Source: Streptomyces sp. NBC_01268
GTDB taxonomy: Bacteria > Actinomycetota > Actinomycetes > Streptomycetales > Streptomycetaceae
Assembly (NCBI RefSeq): GCF_036240795.1
Contig: NZ_CP108454.1
Location: forward strand, 7,996,001-8,060,000
Direction: 5' to 3'
Length of the DNA stretch: 64,000 nt
The translations under genes were made by a program, and so were the position numbers. Shown in pieces: positions 27,113 through 35,087 of the stretch (the first letter of the stretch is position 1; every line of letters starts with the position of its first letter). The notes under the pieces were generated by a model. That model made no database searches and was not told the DNA's origin. It saw only the letters and a list, made by a program, of their open reading frames with translations.

Positions 27113-27952
27113 ATGACCGACACCCCGGTGCCACCCGCAGACCCGAACCCCAACCCTGCACGGCCGGCCGCCCCCGCCGCCGTCCCCGCCGTCCGTACCG
27201 AACGGAACGGCCCGGTGACGACCGTCGTGCTGTCACGACCCGCCGCCCGCAACGCGGTCGACGGACCCACGGCCCTGCAACTCGCGGACGCCTTCCGGGC
27301 GTTCGAGGCGGACGACGAGGCTTCGGTAGCGGTGCTGTGGGGCGAGGGCGGAACGTTCTGCGCGGGCGCCGACCTCAAGGCCATCGGCACGGACCGGGGC
27401 AACCGGGTCGCGCCCGACGGCGACGGCCCGATGGGCCCGACCCGGATGGAGCTGTCCAAGCCCGTCATCGCGGCCGTCGCCGGTCACGCCGTGGCCGGCG
27501 GGCTCGAACTCGCCCTCTGGTGCGACCTCCGGGTGGTCGAGGAGGACGCGGTCCTCGGCGTCTTCTGCCGCCGATGGGGAGTCCCGCTGATCGACGGCGG
27601 CACGGTCCGGCTGCCCCGGCTGATCGGCGAGAGCCGCGCCATGGACCTGATCCTGACCGGCCGCCCCGTCCCGGCCTCCGAGGCGTACGGGATCGGGCTC
27701 GCCAACCGTCTCGTACCCCCGGGGCAGGCCCGCGCCGCGGCGGAGGAACTCGCCCGGGAGATCGCCGGGTTCCCCCAGCTGTGCCTGCGCCACGACCGGC
27801 TGTCGGTACGGGAACAGTACGGCCTGCCCGAGCCCGAGGCGCTGGCGGCGGAGCTCCGCCACGGCATGGTGCCGCTGTCGGCCGGGGAGACCCTCTCGGG
27901 CGCCGCGCGCTTCAGCTCCGGGGCGGGACGGCACGGGTCCTTCGGCGACTGA
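27113..27952 (+). CDS. Enoyl-CoA hydratase/isomerase (crotonase) family protein
   Basis: 279 residues. A Pro/Ala-rich extension of about 28 residues precedes the crotonase core: VVLSRPAARNAVDG, oxyanion-hole region TFCAGADLKAIG and VAGHAVAGGLELALWCDLRV, then WGVPLIDGGTVRLPRLIG. A GAGAAT box six bases before the ATG suggests a leaderless transcript. The family handles CoA thioesters (hydration, isomerisation, hydrolysis). One usual catalytic Glu position carries Asp or another residue, so the exact reaction is open. Confidence 0.87.
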   Translation: MTDTPVPPADPNPNPARPAAPAAVPAVRTERNGPVTTVVLSRPAARNAVDGPTALQLADAFRAFEADDEASVAVLWGEGGTFCAGADLKAIGTDRGNRVAPDGDGPMGPTRMELSKPVIAAVAGHAVAGGLELALWCDLRVVEEDAVLGVFCRRWGVPLIDGGTVRLPRLIGESRAMDLILTGRPVPASEAYGIGLANRLVPPGQARAAAEELAREIAGFPQLCLRHDRLSVREQYGLPEPEALAAELRHGMVPLSAGETLSGAARFSSGAGRHGSFGD

Positions 27953-27979
27953 ACGGCCGCGCCGGGCGACCGAAGCGGC

Positions 27980-28525
27980 TCACGCCGCCGCGCCGTCCTG
28001 CTTCCACTCGTGGGCGAGGAGCCCGAGCAGCACCTCGTCCAGGACCTCGCCCATCACCCAGGCCGAGGCGCGCAGCACGCCCTCGCGGACGAATCCGTTG
28101 CGCTCGGCCGCGCGGAGCATCGCGGTGTTGTCCGCGAGCGTCTCGATCTGCAGCCTCCGCAGGCCGCGCACGACGAAGCCGTAGTGGCAGAGCGTCGCGA
28201 CGACGTCGGTCCCGTACCCCTTGCCGCGGTAGGACGGCCGCAGTCCGATCCCGATGTGCGCGATCCGGTTGTGGGTGTCGATGCTCCAGAGCTCCGCGCT
28301 GCCGACGAGCGTGCCACCGTCCAGCTCCACCACCGAGAACGGGACGTGCCGCTCGTCCGTGTCGTCCATGACGAGCCGCGGATTCTTCGATCCGGGGGCG
28401 ATCGGCCGCCACGGGCGGCTGTCGGCCCGCGAGGAGTTGACCACGTCGTCGTAGAGCTCGGTCCGCAGGATCGGGAGATCTTCTTCGTGTCGGGCCCGCA
28501 GCCCGACTCTGTCGCCTCGCAGCAT
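27980..28525 (-). CDS. RimJ/RimL-type GNAT N-acetyltransferase
   Basis: 181 residues. The acetyl-CoA motif is IGLRPSYRGKGYGTDVVATL, followed by the RimL-type segment LQIETLADNTAMLRAAERNGFVREGVLR. Such enzymes acetylate protein N-termini, antibiotics or small amines. It converges on the crotonase gene with a 27-base gap. The 28526-28632 stretch upstream carries three GACAGC hexamers in tandem and must contain its promoter. Confidence 0.87.
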   Translation of the reverse strand: MLRGDRVGLRARHEEDLPILRTELYDDVVNSSRADSRPWRPIAPGSKNPRLVMDDTDERHVPFSVVELDGGTLVGSAELWSIDTHNRIAHIGIGLRPSYRGKGYGTDVVATLCHYGFVVRGLRRLQIETLADNTAMLRAAERNGFVREGVLRASAWVMGEVLDEVLLGLLAHEWKQDGAAA

Positions 28526-28632
28526 GTCGGATTCCTATCCGACCGCGCCGGACGGCGGCAATCGAATTACGTACCCCCGACGTTGACAGCGACAGCGACA
28601 GCGACGGCGGTGTCGGGGGCTCAGGCGCAGGA

Positions 28633-29029
28633 TTAGGTGGAGGTGCCCGCCGCCTCGACCGGCGCTCCGGACGGGCGCAGGACCTGGAGGCGTGCGGTGT
28701 CCCGTCGGCGGTCTGACCGCAGCCCAACTGGCGCACCGGAGCCTCGACCCGGACGGTCGCCACGGCGGGCCCGGCCGCCGGACGCGTCACGGACCACGCG
28801 GGCATGGCGGCGCGGCACGCTGCCGTCGGTCAGGACGACGTCGTTCTCGGCGCCCCCGGCCCGGCGACGTGACCTCACCGGTCAACGGCACGACCAGGCC
28901 GGGGTCGTCGACGCCGCGCAACCGGGGCGGGGCGGACGACGTGGGCGCCGCGCCGCGGCGGAGCGTGCCGCAGCGGAGGCAGTACGGGAAGTCGCGCCGG
29001 ACGTGCACGCGACAGGCATGACAGAGCAT
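28633..29029 (-). pseudogene. Zinc-ribbon plus FHA-domain gene broken by a frameshift
   Basis: From the ATG at 29029 the frame reads a zinc ribbon (LCHACRVHVRRDFPYCLRCG) and the start of an FHA domain (DDPGLVVPLTGEVTS). About base 28870, in a GC-rich run, the frame shifts; the FHA core NDVVLTDGSVPRRHARVVRD, with the phospho-Thr-binding Arg/His pattern, continues in a second frame to 28633. The C-terminal strands are poorly kept. Intact relatives recognise phosphothreonine and often sit near kinases or secretion genes; none remain here. Confidence 0.6.
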
Positions 29030-29249
29030 CGTGCGGGATCCGTCGCCTCAGGAACCGCTGACGAACGTGCCACCGGGGGCGTCGTGCCCAGGCCCGGCGG
29101 TGTGCAGCCCGGGCCCACCGAGCCGGTCGAGCCCGGGCCGGAACACCCCACTGCGCCGCCCGTCGCCCACGGGCGCGACACCACTCTCACGCCCACCACC
29201 CCGCCCGCCGTCCCCGTCACCGGCTCCACCGCCGGAGTTCCCCCCCCGC

Positions 29250-29561
29250 CAGCGCCACCCCGGCCGGGGCCACGCCTGCATCCGCTGTCCGGTCCTCCAG
29301 ATCGACCCGCGACAGCGATCACGGCTCATCGAGATCATCCAGAACCTCCGTGAGCGGATCCGCGAAGCCCGCGGCAACGGCTGGCTGGGCGAAGTCGAAG
29401 GACTCCAGGTCAGCCTCGACGCCGCCACCACCAAGCTCAACAGCCTCGGCCGGGGCGTTGCCGACGGCCGACCCGAGCTGGTCGATCTCGGCATGCCCGT
29501 CTTCACGGACCCTGCACCGCCGCCTCCGCGAGAACCGGGAGAACACGAGGCCCGGGCCTGA
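29250..29561 (+). pseudogene. C-terminal fragment of a mobile-element integrase
   Basis: The frame reads GHACIRCPVLQIDPRQRSRL, then IEIIQNLRERIREA, WLGEVEGLQVSLDAATTKL and VDLGMPVF. This tail, with a CxxC zinc-like pair and a helical hairpin, is characteristic of long site-specific recombinases of Streptomyces integrative elements (recognised by eye). The catalytic domain, with its Arg-His-Arg-Tyr residues, is absent upstream, where the sequence becomes Pro/Arg-rich noise. It marks an old integration or deletion scar. Confidence 0.6.
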
Positions 29562-29574
29562 GCCTCTCGTGGAG

Positions 29575-30936
29575 TCACAAGCCAGCATCGGTGAGCATCC
29601 GATACATCTGTGTCGGCCGCAGCGCGGGGTTGGCAGCGGCATCGTCGACTACCTGGGGGTCCGGGTCAGAGAGCAGATGCTCCAGCAACGCGTCCGTGAT
29701 GTTGGGGTGACGGGCGACTCCGCGGCGCAGGAAGGACTCTTTAGCGGCGGCGAGTTGCTGAAGGTCTGGCACCGGTAGTTCTGGGTTTTGCAGGGCGAGG
29801 TAGCGCACGTTCGGGCTTGGTTCGTCAACGAACGTGCGCAGCATGTGACGGGGGAAGTTGGGGTGTTCGACGAGTAGCGGTCGAATGTGGAATACGTCGC
29901 CGTGTGTGCGTACCAGTGCTTCCAGGACCTCCGGTGGTGTGGTCGGCCGGCGGGCGGCAGCACGACGGACCGCGAGTTCCGGGTCGTTGTCCAGCCGACG
30001 CCATGCCTCTTCGGGTAGGTCATGACAGGAGGCCAGTACGCGCCGGAATGTCATGTATCGGCAGTCCAGGTAGGTCATCCGCTCGTTGAGGGGCGCTTCG
30101 CGTAGCCAGTCCGGTTCGGCGAAGTTCCAGTTCAGAGCCACCTCGGCCTCGATGCTTCCGTCCGCGCGTTCGGCCTCTACGAGCGCATACAGTCGGTCCC
30201 GGGTTTCGGCGTCCACATGACGACTCTGCGCCGCCGCGACCCGCACGAGCGGGTCGGCGATGTCCAGTAGCCGGGCAACCATCTCTGCCGATAGATGAGG
30301 GTTCCCGGCGACAGCCTGATGGACCTCCTCTTCCTCGCTCCGCATGAGCTGCGCAAACTGCTCCGACGTGAGCGGGACGTAGCGTGCCACGTTGACGCGC
30401 ACAGCAGCGTCAGCCAGGCAACGCTCCCTCCACTCAGGCGGGACACCCGGTTGCTTGCGCTCGGTGGCGGCTGCACGGACCTGCGGATCCGGGTCGGCGA
30501 GTAGTTCCACTTGCACGGCGAGAGGCCGGTCGTACCAGGCTCGTGCGACCGCAGCACGCAGGCTCGGACTCGGCGCGCTGACGAGTGCCGTCCGAGGCTG
30601 GCCGTAGGCTTCCTCTAGATCATCGATACCGAGCGACACTTTGCGATCCACCATGTCGCGGACAAAGTCTGTGTAAGCGTCACGGATCGCCGGATCGGGA
30701 TGCGCGGTGATCCTTCGGCGCATCTCCGGGGAAATCCGGTCCCCGTGAAGGCTCGCTGCGGCGTTGTCGTCGCCGTGCGTGAGCAGAGCCTCGACGATAG
30801 CGTCTTCCAGCCGCCCGCGACGCAGCGATATCCCGTGTCGGCCGGCCTTGTGTGGGGCCAGGCGTATCAGGACGTCTTGAGGCGCTGCTGCGTTCCGCCC
30901 TAGCCCGGACAGCTGGGGGTGATCGAGGCTTGTCAT
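29575..30936 (-). CDS. LRV/HEAT-like repeat protein
   Basis: 453 residues made almost wholly of helical repeats of about 24 residues with the pattern 'hPDPxVRxAAAxxP.lP.e.l..L', for example LADPDPQVRAAATERK, LLDIADPLVRVAAAQS, DNDPELAVRRAAARRPTTPPEVLEAL and LSDPDPQVVDDAAANP. This is the leucine-rich-repeat-variant solenoid, a protein-binding scaffold. There is no enzyme domain, signal peptide or membrane helix. Codon choice is less GC-biased than in its neighbours, and it lies among degraded genes, so it was probably acquired. A TAGTTT box six bases before the ATG suggests its own leaderless transcript. Confidence 0.75.
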   Translation of the reverse strand: MTSLDHPQLSGLGRNAAAPQDVLIRLAPHKAGRHGISLRRGRLEDAIVEALLTHGDDNAAASLHGDRISPEMRRRITAHPDPAIRDAYTDFVRDMVDRKVSLGIDDLEEAYGQPRTALVSAPSPSLRAAVARAWYDRPLAVQVELLADPDPQVRAAATERKQPGVPPEWRERCLADAAVRVNVARYVPLTSEQFAQLMRSEEEEVHQAVAGNPHLSAEMVARLLDIADPLVRVAAAQSRHVDAETRDRLYALVEAERADGSIEAEVALNWNFAEPDWLREAPLNERMTYLDCRYMTFRRVLASCHDLPEEAWRRLDNDPELAVRRAAARRPTTPPEVLEALVRTHGDVFHIRPLLVEHPNFPRHMLRTFVDEPSPNVRYLALQNPELPVPDLQQLAAAKESFLRRGVARHPNITDALLEHLLSDPDPQVVDDAAANPALRPTQMYRMLTDAGL

Positions 30937-30982
30937 GCGCCCAAACTAGTCGGGCCGCTGCATGCCAACCTTCCATCGGTCC

Positions 30983-31282
30983 TTAGTCCGGAAGAGCAAG
31001 GCTCGCGTCGTGCGGGACGTGGGCGACCGGGACGTCGTGCGAGGCCAGGGCGTGCGCGGCGTTGCCGAAGAAGAGTGACGACTTGGACAGTCGCGCGTCG
31101 AGGGCGGCCGGCCCGTCCGCCGTACCGGACTCCACGCGAAGACGCGGCAGCTCGGCGACCTGCTCGGACGTCACGCCGAGGCGTAGCGACACCTCTTCCG
31201 GGTCGCCGTCGAGCTGGGCGGCGAAGTCGGGGTCGACGGCGAGACGGGTCATGGCATGGCGAAAGGCGTCGTTGTCGGTCAT
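30983..31282 (-). CDS. Small protein with leader-peptide-like N-terminus
   Basis: 99 residues. The N-terminus (AFRHAMTRLAVDPDFAAQL, then DGDPEEVSLRLGVTSEQVAEL) resembles NHLP/Nif11-type leaders and LigA-like helical domains: 'DPDFaaqL..DP...l..lGlt.eq...L'. The C-terminal half is Ser/Ala/His-rich with LSKSSLFFGNAAHALASH, and there are no Cys. It lies 46 bases upstream of, and in line with, the LRV-repeat gene. It could be a RiPP precursor, a small helical partner or an enzyme subunit; no modification enzyme is adjacent. The start is the ATG at 31282. Confidence 0.6.
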   Translation of the reverse strand: MTDNDAFRHAMTRLAVDPDFAAQLDGDPEEVSLRLGVTSEQVAELPRLRVESGTADGPAALDARLSKSSLFFGNAAHALASHDVPVAHVPHDASLALPD

Positions 31283-31726
31283 GGCCTCACGTTCTCCGTC
31301 GGTGCGTGTGCACGCTTGTGGTGATTCCGTCGGGAAGCGGAGGTCCCCCTGGCCGGCGGCATGGATGCCATTCCGGCCATCCCAACCGATGCCTGCAGGA
31401 TTCCTGTAAGGGCTGTCGACCGACTGCGCAAGGCCGAAGGGGGGCATGACAGGGGAGCAGGGTCGGAGCCGGGAAGCAGTCGAGTTCCGGCCAGAGCCTT
31501 TCTCCGTGCCGCGCCGTGGCGCGAGGAGCGCGGAGGCGAGAGACGGGCAGCGTCGCAGCCAAGGGTCCGGCTGCCGGTGGCGCCTTCGCGAGACGTGTCG
31601 GCTGGTCGGACGCCGACAGGACCTCCCGGGCGACCACGATGCGCTGCTCGGGCCCGTGGTCCGCTGCCGCCCCGCCGATCACGCCCCGCCCGGCCGGGCC
31701 CACCGTACGAGCCGGATACTTGCCCC
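31283..31726. other. Divergent intergenic region, no gene seen
   Basis: 444 bases between the leader-like gene and the NUDIX gene. Open frames through it are compositionally random. The only recognisable element is GATACT at 31715-31720, six bases before the NUDIX ATG, a leaderless promoter. Confidence 0.5.
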
Positions 31727-32269
31727 ATGGCGAACACCGAGGCACAGCCCCTGCCCCAGCCCTTCAGCACGCTGAAGGTCCGCGTAGCAGCCCTGGTCTA
31801 CTGCGGCGACGACGTGGCCCTCCTCCGCCGCGACCGTCCCGACTCCGTGCACTACACGCCCATCGGCGGCAACGTGGGGCCCGGCGAGGACCTCCAGGTC
31901 GCCCTCGCGCGCGAGCTGCACGAGGAACTTCGCCTGGACGTCGCCGAAGCCGACGGGGGCGAACTGATCTGGATGGTCGACCAGAGGGTCAGCCGCCCCG
32001 GCCCCACCGCGCCGCCGCGCAAGCTGCACCTGATCCACCGGTTCCGCATCACCCCGGAGGTCCGCTCCACGCTCGCCACCGAGGAGTACGACGAACAGCC
32101 CGACGGCAGCCACGAGATCGGCCACATCGAGTGGATCGCCCACGGCGAGACCCACGACCTGCCGATCTTCCCGCCCCTGGGCCCGCACCTCGCTCGGCTC
32201 GGCCCCCGCACCCCGGTCACCGACGCGGCCCTTCCCGCCGTCACCGACGCCGACTACCGGTGGGTCTAG
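31727..32269 (+). CDS. NUDIX hydrolase
   Basis: 180 residues. The NUDIX box runs from GGNVGPGEDLQVALARELHEEL, with the REL..EEL core that binds magnesium. The protein starts with LKVRVAALVYCGDDVALLRRD, the usual first strand pair. It hydrolyses a nucleoside diphosphate linked to some moiety, probably as a housecleaning enzyme. The transcript appears leaderless (GATACT-N6-ATG). Confidence 0.88.
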   Translation: MANTEAQPLPQPFSTLKVRVAALVYCGDDVALLRRDRPDSVHYTPIGGNVGPGEDLQVALARELHEELRLDVAEADGGELIWMVDQRVSRPGPTAPPRKLHLIHRFRITPEVRSTLATEEYDEQPDGSHEIGHIEWIAHGETHDLPIFPPLGPHLARLGPRTPVTDAALPAVTDADYRWV

Positions 32270-32278
32270 ACCCACCGG
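32257..32278 (+). terminator. Perfect palindrome over the NUDIX stop codon
   Basis: A 22-base perfect palindrome (CCGGTGGGTCT and its complement) that includes the TAG stop and would fold into a strong hairpin. Confidence 0.65.
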
Positions 32279-32326
32279 GCGCAGGCGCGACCGGCGTCGA
32301 CTCGTCCTATCCGGCGCTGCGCCGCA

Positions 32327-32356
32327 CCCGCGTATGGGCTGACGTGCATACGCGGG
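32327..32356. repeat. Ten-base inverted repeat
   Basis: CCCGCGTATG and CATACGCGGG flank a ten-base loop. It could be a second terminator or an operator. Confidence 0.6.
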
Positions 32357-32502
32357 CACCTCATCCACCATCAGAACCGCAGCCATGCGCCGGACGGAAC
32401 GCGCAGCCCATAGGCGGGCGGCGACGCGCCGTCGTCATCAGCGCCTGCGCCTGCGCCCGGCCGGAGGGCGCGCCCGGGACGGGCGCGCGAGCGGGGCGGA
32501 TC

Positions 32503-33000
32503 TTGCCCGGCCTGCTGCTGGCCGCCCTGCCCGGGCCGGCCGCCGTGGCCTACGTCCGCGCCCACGCCCGCCTGCACGCCTCCGGCGCCGGGCCCCGGGC
32601 CGCAGGTGCCGATGTCCCCGAGCACTTGTCCGTGGACCTCCAGGCAGCCGTGACCGTACCGGCCAACCGGCCCGTCGACAGCAACGACACCACACGGCTC
32701 CCACTGCGCTACGTCGGCCTGCGAGCCCTGGCCGACATGGGCGACCTGGACCGCGCCCGACAGGACCCCAACGAGGTTCACTCCGACGGCCTCACCCTGC
32801 GGAGCCCCGTATACCGGGCCAATCTCCTCCGCCCCGACCTGCCGGAGGCGGACCTGAGCGGCGCCCGCCTCGCGGGGGCCAGGAGGGAGGGAGCCGGCAT
32901 GACCCGGGCGAAGCTCATCGGCGTAGACCTGGACCCCGGCGATCAGGCGCCCCCGCGCGGAACTCCGCCGCCGGGTGCCCCGTACGCCAGGGAGCCGTAG
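32503..33000 (+). pseudogene. Remnant of a pentapeptide-repeat protein
   Basis: The frame keeps the landmarks of the Streptomyces membrane-linked pentapeptide family in order: AYVRAHARL, VPEHLSVDLQAAVTV, then A(N/D)LxxADL repeats (ANLLRPDLPEADLSGARLAGA ... AKLIGVDL). The usual N-terminal transmembrane and helical part is missing. The repeat region has only about five units and then runs into Pro-rich sequence. No good start or ribosome site exists; the TTG at 32503 is only the first plausible codon. Best read as a truncated, decaying gene. Confidence 0.5.
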
Positions 33001-33031
33001 CCGTCCTTCCACCGCCGGCCCCGGGAATCCG

Positions 33032-33715
33032 TCAGGACAGCAGCGGGCGCCATCGGTCGGCCGATTCCATCGTGTCCTGGACGACCTGCCGAAGGAATGT
33101 TCCCGCCCGGGTGAGCCGCTGTGCGGCGGGGCTGTCGGGGGCGAGGGTCTCCGCCGCCGTGATCGCGGCCTGGGCCACTTCGAGGGTCTGCCGTGAGCTG
33201 ATCAGGATCGAGTGGTACCAGGCGTCGTCGTCGATCACGTACACGTCGCGCCGCCGCTGCGGGTCGCGTTCGCGGCGTGCGTAGCCGTTCCGGACCAGGA
33301 AGTTGACGGCGACGGAGACGGATGCCGCGCTGAGCCGCAGCCGGCGGGTGAGCTCGGCGGCCGTGCGTCGGCCGTCCTCGGACATCAGGAGGTCGATGTG
33401 GACGCGGGCCGTCGTCCTCGGCATCCCCGACCTGACGGCCAGCTCGACGATCCCCTCGTCGAGGGCGTCGGGAGCCGGGCGGTCCGCCGCGCCGGCGCGC
33501 GGAGGTGGCGGTGTGCTGCGGCGCGCCCGTTGTGCCGTCACCTCGTGGGCGTGCTGCGGCCGGTAGCCGCCGGGGCCGCCGTTGCGGGTGACCTCGCGGC
33601 TGATCGTCGACGTCGGCCGGCCGAGCCTCCTGGCGATCTCGGCGTACGCGAGTCCGCCGGTCAGTCCGGCCGCGATCCGGTGGCGTTCCTGCTGGGTCAA
33701 CCGTCCTCCTGGCAT
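33032..33715 (-). CDS. Two-domain regulator: IS30-like HTH plus GbsR/MarR-like winged helix
   Basis: 227 residues. Residues 1-60 (GRLTQQERHRIAAGL ... AYAEIARRLGRPTSTISREVTRNGG) match the HTH found at the start of IS30-type transposases. The rest is a winged helix (RRTAAELTRRLRLSAASVSVAVNFLVRNGYARRERDPQRRRDVYVI) with C-terminal dimer helices. This fusion is a known Streptomyces regulator type, not a transposase. AATACT six bases before the ATG supports the chosen start. It is divergent from a P450 gene, its probable target. Confidence 0.82.
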   Translation of the reverse strand: MPGGRLTQQERHRIAAGLTGGLAYAEIARRLGRPTSTISREVTRNGGPGGYRPQHAHEVTAQRARRSTPPPPRAGAADRPAPDALDEGIVELAVRSGMPRTTARVHIDLLMSEDGRRTAAELTRRLRLSAASVSVAVNFLVRNGYARRERDPQRRRDVYVIDDDAWYHSILISSRQTLEVAQAAITAAETLAPDSPAAQRLTRAGTFLRQVVQDTMESADRWRPLLS

Positions 33716-33745
33716 GCGCGCAGTATTGCCTTCGCCGCTCCTCAT

Positions 33746-33761
33746 TGCAACGGCCGTTGCA
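33746..33761. promoter_or_regulatory. Perfect 16-base palindrome upstream of the HTH regulator
   Basis: TGCAACGGCCGTTGCA, 31-46 bases upstream of the regulator start; a candidate autoregulatory operator. Confidence 0.6.
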
Positions 33762-33861
33762 TTCGTCCGCAGCGTCATTGCATCAATTTGGCGCCTCCTA
33801 CCTGCAATAACGCTTCGAATTGATTGACCAGAACTTGAACGCAACGTAGCTTTCGGAATGT

Positions 33862-33875
33862 GTCAAACGTTTGAC
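33862..33875. promoter_or_regulatory. Perfect 14-base palindrome upstream of the P450 gene
   Basis: GTCAAACGTTTGAC, 22-35 bases before the P450 ATG and therefore near its transcription start; a candidate operator. Confidence 0.6.
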
Positions 33876-33896
33876 GTCGCGAGATGAGGAATGGTC

Positions 33897-35087
33897 ATGA
33901 GCGAGTCCCTCCACACCGTCCCGGCCCTGCCGACGGAGCGTCCGGCCGGCTGTCCCTTCGACCCGCCCACGGAGCTGACCGAGGCCCGCCGGCACGGACC
34001 CATCAGCCGCTTCGTCCACCCCGGAGGCAAGCCCGGCTGGATGATCACCGGACACGAGCTGGTCCGGTCGGTCCTGGCCGATCCGCGCTTCAGCTCGCGC
34101 AAGGAGCTCCTGAACGTCGTCGACTTCGAGATCCCGGCCGCACCGCCCGGCGAGTTCCTCCTCATGGACGACCCCCAGCACAGCCGCTACCGCAAGCCGC
34201 TGGTCGGCAAGTTCACCGCGCGACGGATGCGGCTCCTCACCGAGCGAGTCGAGCAGATCACCCACGACTGCCTGGACGCCATGGAGCGCACCGGCCCGAC
34301 GGCCGACCTGGTGACCGCCTTCGCCAAGCCCATCCCCACCATGGTCATATGCGAGATCCTGGGAGTGCCGTACGAGGACCGCGCCTCCTTCCAGGAGCAG
34401 ATCGACACGTTCATGAACGGCGAGACGAGCGACGAGGAGCTCATCGCCGCGTACACCGCGACCCAGGAGTACCTGGCGGAACTCGTCGTCGCCAAGCGCG
34501 CCGCCCCCACCGACGACGTGCTCAGCGAGCTCACCGACAGCGACCTCAGCGACGAGGAGCTGCGGGGGATCAGCCTCATCCTGCTCGCCGCGGGCTTCGA
34601 CACCACGGCGAACATGCTCTCCCTCGGCACCTTCGCGCTGCTGCAGAACCCGGCCCAGCTGGCCGAACTCCGCGCCGACCCCTCGCTCGTCGACAGCGCG
34701 GTGGAGGAGCTGCTGCGGTACCTGAGCGTGGCCAAGTCCTTCATGAGGACGGCGCTGGTCGACGTCGAGCTGGGCGGCCGGCGCATCGAGGCCGGGACCA
34801 CGGTCGTCCTCTCGTACCACACCGCCAACCGCGACCCCGAGCGCTACGCCGACCCCCACGTCCTCGACCTGGACAGGAACGCCGGCGGACACCTGGCGTT
34901 CGGCCACGGCGTCCACCTGTGCCTGGGCGCGCAGTTGGCCCGCGTCGAGATGCGCGTCGCGTTCTCCGCCCTCCTCCAGCGCTTCCCCACGCTGCGCCTC
35001 GCCGTGCCGGCCGAGGAGGTCGCCCTGCGCCCGGAGACGGCGGACATCTACGGGGTGAAGAGCCTTCCGGTCACCTGGGACGCGTGA
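33897..35087 (+). CDS. Cytochrome P450
   Basis: 396 residues. It has the I-helix AGFDTTANM, the ExxR region (EELLRY) and haem-ligand C342 in FGHGVHLCLGAQLAR, all typical of soluble class I bacterial P450s. The ATG at 33897 is favoured over 33891 because GATGAGGA sits seven bases before it. No ferredoxin or reductase gene is adjacent, so electrons must come from elsewhere. The substrate is unknown. Its 3' end overlaps the opposing nSTAND gene by 40 bases. Confidence 0.92.
   Translation: MSESLHTVPALPTERPAGCPFDPPTELTEARRHGPISRFVHPGGKPGWMITGHELVRSVLADPRFSSRKELLNVVDFEIPAAPPGEFLLMDDPQHSRYRKPLVGKFTARRMRLLTERVEQITHDCLDAMERTGPTADLVTAFAKPIPTMVICEILGVPYEDRASFQEQIDTFMNGETSDEELIAAYTATQEYLAELVVAKRAAPTDDVLSELTDSDLSDEELRGISLILLAAGFDTTANMLSLGTFALLQNPAQLAELRADPSLVDSAVEELLRYLSVAKSFMRTALVDVELGGRRIEAGTTVVLSYHTANRDPERYADPHVLDLDRNAGGHLAFGHGVHLCLGAQLARVEMRVAFSALLQRFPTLRLAVPAEEVALRPETADIYGVKSLPVTWDA

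Noticed and set aside
33032..33715. IS30-family transposase
   Set aside because: Only the N-terminal HTH is IS30-like; a winged-helix domain follows instead of a DDE catalytic core, and there are no terminal inverted repeats.
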